From the NCBI GenBank assembly GCA_050084985.1, contig JBITNC010000001.1, forward strand, positions 56,296,001-56,360,000: a stretch of DNA of 64,000 nucleotides, given 5' to 3'. Position 1 is the first letter of the stretch; each line of letters begins with the position of its first letter. The DNA is from Nageia nagi (taxonomy: Eukaryota; Pinophyta). Under the pieces are notes generated by a model that searched no databases, was not told the origin of the DNA, and was given only the letters and a program-made list of their open reading frames with translations. This document shows, in pieces, positions 59,080 to 64,000 of the stretch. Made by a program: the position numbers and the translations under genes.

Positions 59080-61878
59080 ATGCAGTTTTTTTGAATTCAC
59101 CTTTCAAAGAGACGTAGCACCAGACCATCGAGCAGAGCAAAGTATCTGTTTCTCCATTCTATGTGAAAGCAAGTCAATGCAATCACAAGACCAAACCCTA
59201 TTCCTATTGCCACTACCCACCATCGGTCCTCCTCGTCTGCTTCTGTCTCTCTTTCCACTTCTCGCTTCTTGTGGTTGTTTCCTTCTTCGGGGATGGACTT
59301 CGCCGTTCTATTTTCCAGGATTCCCTACGAATGAAGACGTCTCAAACTGCCACCCTGTGGTATTACACCACTAAGATTGTTGTTGGACAGATTTAAAGCT
59401 GAAAGAAATGTGAGATCCAATAGTTGCAGAGGAATCTCTCCTGACAGCTTGTTACTTGAAAGATCGAGACTCTCCATCTGAATCAAGGCTCCTAGTGACT
59501 CCGGGATGGAGCCACTCAGATTATTTCTTGAAATGTTTAGATTGATTAGGCCTCTCAGGAGTCCCATTTGCTGGGGAATGTTACCTGATAGCCGGTTCTG
59601 TGACAGGTCCATGAATTTAAATTTTCCGAAAATCTTCTTGTATGTAGTTGACCGTTCTTTAATCCAAAGCGTCACTTCATCCTGAAACGCAAATTCTGTA
59701 CTCCATAGTCTCCGTGCTCTATTGAAGAAAGCAATTCCAAACGTGCCGCTATACCCTACGTCATTACCTGAACGGTTGACCATTGCTGTTAAGTTGCTCA
59801 GATTTTCAGGTATCTGTCCTGATAGATTATTACGAGATAAATCTAAAATCTGAAGATTCTGCATGGTAAACAACCCTGGAGGAATTCTGCTTTGAAACTT
59901 ATTGGCAGCCAGACGAAGAATCTGCAACTGTGTCAGTTCTCCTATCCAAACTGGAATGTGCCCCTCAATTTTGTTGTTTCCAATGTCAAGTATTGTAAGA
60001 TCTTTACAATTTGCAAGGGATGAAGGAATGGCACCTTGTAAATTGTTAACATTCAGAACTAGCCACGTTAGAGAAGTTAGATTGCCCACTTCCTGTGGAA
60101 TCTCACCTTGAAGAAGATTTGTGTTCAAATTTAGAATGATCAAGGAAGAGCATCGTCCGAGATTTGGAGGAATCGTACCCGTGAGCGAGTTATTTGACAA
60201 AATCCAGAAACCACAAACTGTGGTCATTTTCTGCACAATTAATGTCGGGAATTCTTCCAGTAAGGTTATTTCCTGACAAGGATAATATAGCAGCCGAAGG
60301 AATGGGGCCGTTGAATTGATTCTCTGACAAATCCAGAAACAACATCCTCAATGGAGGATTGAAGAATGGAACAGCACCCTCTAATCCATTTCCATGCAAG
60401 TCCACAACTTCTAAAAAATGGGACCTTCCTTGCGGCACCTGACCTTCTAATATGTTGTTTGAAAGATTGAGTGCAACAAGATTTGGAAGATCCCACAGCC
60501 AGGTTGGAATATTTCCCGCGATCCTGTTATCTGAGAGGTCCAACGCTTGTAATGAATACTGAGTAGAAAGAAATTCTGGAAAATCACCGTGTATATTACA
60601 AGACCTCATTGCCAGGACCTTCAAGTGGGCAAATTGTGAACCCATGTGGAAGAGATGTTAAGCCTGAACGAGTTTGCAGAAAGGTCCAGCACCTCAAGGT
60701 GAGTGAGATTGTCAAACAGGGATAAAAAGACATCTTTGAAACTCGAGTCATTTGAAGACAGTGAGAGCCTTTCCAACCGAACAAGCTTTGAAATTGTATC
60801 CGAAATTGTTCCTTCAAGTTGGTTGTGACTAAGGTCCAGATATCGTAGGGAGGAAAGGCTTCCAAGAGAGGATGGTATATCCCCTGTTAAGTTACTGCAT
60901 GCTAGATTCAACTTTTCAAGTTTTGAAAAGTTTGCAATGGAGGGAGGAATCATTCCTCTTACACTACTCTCATGAGGAGACCAACCCTGGAGAGAAAGGA
61001 CTGAGAGAGAGGATGAGTGGCTTATAATAAAAGAAAGATTCCCTATCAGGTTGGGATTGTATGACAGTTCAACATTGCTCAGATTTGAAAGGAAGAGATC
61101 AAGAGAGACCAAGGAGGAGACATTCTCAAACCAAGAGGGTAGTGGAAAGTGGAAGGAATTCCGTGAAAGATAGAGATGGGATAAATGGGTAAGGTTTAGG
61201 AGAGAGGGAATCCTTCCTGAAAGCCCGCATCCAGACAGGTGTATGTCCCTAAGGTTCGAAAGCTGTTGAGGGCTTTACCCCAATGCTCAGATGCCCTCGA
61301 AATCTTCACATCCTTCATGGCCAGGTATTCCAAGCTTCTTAGATTTCTAACCCAATCAGCGAACCTCGAACTGTTCAACCCTGCAGAATAGTAAGCTGAA
61401 TTTGAAAGATCGAGGTGACGCAAGGTTGTTATATTTCCCACTTCCATGGGGATTTCACCTTCAAATCCAGCATATGACAAGCTCAGAAAAGTTAGGTTTT
61501 TGAAATTCCCTAACTGAGGAGGAATAGGAGAGCCCTTGAAGTCGTTGTAGCTCAAATCCAAGTGCTGTAGATGGTGCAGATTAAAGAGGGATGGACGAAT
61601 CGTCCCGCTCAAATTCTTCAAACCGGAGAGCTCATCATCAGACCAACGATCATGGTTTTTGAGATCGAGGCGAATGACGTGGGATGAGCGGGAGTCGCAA
61701 TGGACACCCCGCCATTGGCAACAATTGTAGCCCTGCCAAGATGATAAACGGCCGGAATAATCTGTGAGCCCTGCCTTGTAATCCAGCAGAGAACTCCTTT
61801 CATATTGATGACATGCAGCGGCAAGATTAATAAAGAAGAGGCAAAGCCCACACATAACCAGAATGAAAATGGAGACAT
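59080..61878 (-). pseudogene. second LRR receptor-like protein copy, frameshifted
   Basis: It is collinear with the intact gene at 6023-9004, starting with the same MSPFSFWLCVGFASSLL. Breaks seen by alignment: a 10-base deletion in the signal-peptide region (about 61828), a 1-base loss near 61262, an in-frame loss of about 16 residues near 61090, an in-frame loss of about one LRR near 60880, a 1-base loss near 60650, an extra T near 60202 and a deletion near 59340. The N-cap, most LRRs, the island and the membrane-tail region remain recognisable in different frames. It is transcribed, if at all, in the same direction as the intact copy. The two copies share long near-identical blocks and are paralogues. 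Confidence 0.88.
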
Positions 61879-62780
61879 TGCAGCTACTAGATATTAGATA
61901 TTCAGTATAGAGTTTACAGTATGAGAGTTACAGAATAAATAGATGTTAAAAATTCTGTTCGAGTCTCAACTTTCGTGTGAAAGAATATATTGGTATGGAA
62001 TAGACAAAGTGCGTGCCAACAAAGTGAATTGATTTTTTATTTTCACGCTTGAAAATAGATGCAAAGATATAATTCTTGATCATTTTCACACTTGTAATGT
62101 AAAAGAAGACAATATGGCCATTGGATGACCTTCTGATCATATATGTATGGTTGATCTTCCTAATCAGAGTTCGATGCTTGTATTAAACGATTTTAAGTTT
62201 TTAAAATATTTTTTTACAATTAATTTTTTTAACTGTTATATAAAAAGATACATATTTTTTATTATAGTAAAAAAATATATGTATAATAATAAAACAAAAT
62301 TATAAAATTTTTAATTTTTTAAAATATTTACTATGTTTTTGGTAATTAGTAAAAAAAGAGTTTTTTTATACTGTTTAGAAAAAAATTTGATTTTAACAAA
62401 ACTTAATCTATTCCATAAAATTTCTATTACATTTGGTAGCCCTTACATATTATATTCTCCATGCATTTGGCAACTCCTTGCGACCTTGCACACCTTCAAC
62501 AAACAATATCTACTATAGTTAGGTAAAAGAGTTTTGATCTGTGAACTTCTCTCCATGTTTATTATTGGGATTGATATTTTAAAAAAGTATACTTTATTAT
62601 TGCACTCTCTTTGTTTTTCAAGATAGAAAAATAGAATCTCTTTAGTTATAAAAGAGAACAAAATAGTGAGGAATAGGGGATGAAATTTTGGGAACAAAAT
62701 TATAAGTGAGAGACATTATTTGTAAAAGGAGGAGCATTAAAAGGTGATTTAGTGGAAGGATTGCATTAGTAAGTAATTCA
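61879..62780. other. AT-rich intergenic region
   Basis: The first 20 bases still resemble the region upstream of the intact RLP start (GCAGCTxCTAGA), after which the two diverge. Nothing else is recognisable. Confidence 0.5.
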
Positions 62781-62792
62781 AAAGCTATTAGG

Positions 62793-63162
62793 AACCTGTA
62801 AGTTCCTAAACGAGATTCAAGCCAAATAACAATGAAATGCGAACTGAATGTAATTCAAACTCACAACAAAGAGCAATACGAATATGAATAGAACAAGATA
62901 ACAACAAAATAACTTTAATGAACAACAGACCACTTCAAGGGGGTTACCTACTTACAATTCAAACAATATATTTTCCAAGATGATAACTATTATATTCCTA
63001 CATATATTTGTATCCACCTACCCTAACCCTAATTGGTCTATTAATACAAAATGATGATTTGCCTTACAAATATGTTGGTCCACCTTACATTTAATATAAG
63101 CTGATATTCCAATTAATTAACTACTATAATTTAGGTAAATGTTAGGATATGGGACCCTAACA
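62793..63162 (-). repeat. probable chromovirus 3' LTR
   Basis: In sense (minus) it begins TGTTAGGGTCCCATATCC just after a decayed polypurine region, downstream of a chromovirus integrase remnant. The distal end near GGAACTTACAGGTTCCTA is approximate. That word is itself an inverted repeat (AGGAACTTACAGGTTCCT). Confidence 0.5.
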
Positions 63163-64000
63163 TGTCATATCTCTTAAAAGAGAGCTTTATCCTCAAAGCT
63201 AAAAATTAGGAAATTATTGCTGAATTTGATGGAGTGTCTTCTAAGTTGCATCCTCAGGAGCTAATCCACATCACTGGATAAAAAATTTAGTAATAGTGCA
63301 TGGTTGTGAAGCTGGCATGTATGTTGATCTAGAATGGTCTCAGGTTCAACCATAATGGGCCCATCCTTAGTAAATTTAGGTAGTTCAATCTGAATTGTGG
63401 CATGAGAGCCTAAGACTTGCTTAAGGAAGCAGACATGAAAAATAGGATGAATCTTTGACTTGCTGGGAGTGCCAATTTGTATGTTGCAAGGCCAATGCAT
63501 TGGAGTATTTTATAAGGCCCATAAAATCATCGGGCCAACTTTTGGGGCCCTTTTAGTTTGAGAGATGTTTATTGGTAAAGTCATAGAAAAATCATATCTC
63601 CTTCCTATAACTGCCTTTCAATTTGTTATTAATCATCTTATTGTTTCATTTAATGTTGATCCACTTGAAGATTTTCTCGAAGGATGCAAATTATGTCTCC
63701 CCAAAGGTTTAAGGTGGTGTCTACTTCTTTGGTGTTGCCTAGGATATAAGAGATGACCGTGGATGGGGGTTGACCATACAAGGCTTCATAGGGGGTCATC
63801 CTTATGGAAGTATGATATGAAGTATTATACCACCATTCAACTAAATGGGATCATTTTACCTAATGGATTGGTTGGGTTGAAGCAAAATAGTAGAGATATG
63901 TTTCCAAGCATTTATTAAAAATCTCAATCTAACCATCTTTCTAAGGGTGATAATCTGAGCTCATATTAAGTTGAGTGCCCTAGAGTTTGAAGAATTCCTA
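63163..64000 (-). pseudogene. Ty3/gypsy chromovirus integrase remnant, cut by the window edge
   Basis: On the minus strand, with many stops: QLNMSSDYHP, then an ETYLYYFASTQP region, VEWWYNTSYHTSIRMTPYEALYG (about 63850-63780), TSLKLKGPQKLA and KIHPIFHVCFLKQVLGSHAT (63470-63400). These are the core end and C-terminal parts of a chromovirus-type integrase. Several Gln and Trp codons are stops (for example the Gln after YHP). The rest of the element lies beyond 64000. Confidence 0.82.

Overview
This window looks like nuclear DNA of a land plant. It is AT-rich, contains a plant-type receptor-like protein gene with leucine-rich repeats (LRRs), and is otherwise almost entirely nested LTR retrotransposons of plant lineages (Copia SIRE-like, Copia with an iMet primer site, Gypsy Tat-like, Gypsy chromovirus). 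The large amount of old, decayed, nested retroelement DNA would suit a gymnosperm or another large-genome plant. That is an inference; no feature here fixes the species.

Layout. 1-5.7 kb: AT-rich DNA, a possible SINE and a decayed Copia fragment (minus). 6.0-9.0 kb: one intact intronless LRR receptor-like protein gene (minus), the only convincing host gene. 9.0-12.0 kb: AT-rich intergenic DNA. 12.0-14.6 kb: the 3' end of a Copia element (plus) with three minisatellite arrays, two microsatellites and a 498-bp LTR. 14.6-16.5 kb: unrecognised degenerate sequence. 16.6-36.4 kb: two copies of one Copia family on the minus strand ('Copia-B') in an LTR-interior-LTR-interior arrangement. The left copy is split by a younger 7.56-kb LTR element (18982-26542) with perfect 5-bp target duplications. 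36.4-37.3 kb: a Copia integrase remnant. 37.3-55.7 kb: a Tat-like Gypsy element with 620-bp LTRs, itself split by a 9.5-kb SIRE-like Copia element with 2.06-kb LTRs and a perfect 5-bp duplication (42941-52446). 55.7-58.2 kb: further Copia LTR and gag remnants. 59.1-61.9 kb: a frameshifted second copy of the receptor-like gene, same orientation as the intact one. 62.8-64.0 kb: the 3' end of a chromovirus (minus) running out of the window.

The most interesting object is the 7.56-kb element at 18982-26542. It has LTRs, a primer site that appears to match tRNA-Trp and a Gypsy-type gag, but no recognisable protease, reverse transcriptase or integrase. In their place, on the opposite strand, sits a three-exon gene (21397-23779) for a plant mobile domain (PMD) protein with an acidic region and a C-terminal coiled coil. 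Its introns have GT-AG ends. Its five premature stops are all explained by C-to-T change. A short semi-palindrome related to GGACCRCC-GGTCC recurs in both LTRs, upstream of this gene, inside its first intron and just past its 3' end. The working picture is a non-autonomous element that carries its own spliced PMD gene and may depend on a Tat-like partner for replication.

The two receptor-like copies at the two sides of the transposon block suggest an ancestral tandem pair pushed apart by nested insertions. Rough by-eye LTR divergences (about 3% for the PMD element, about 7-8% for the sampled part of the SIRE-like element, more for the Tat-like host) agree with the nesting order.
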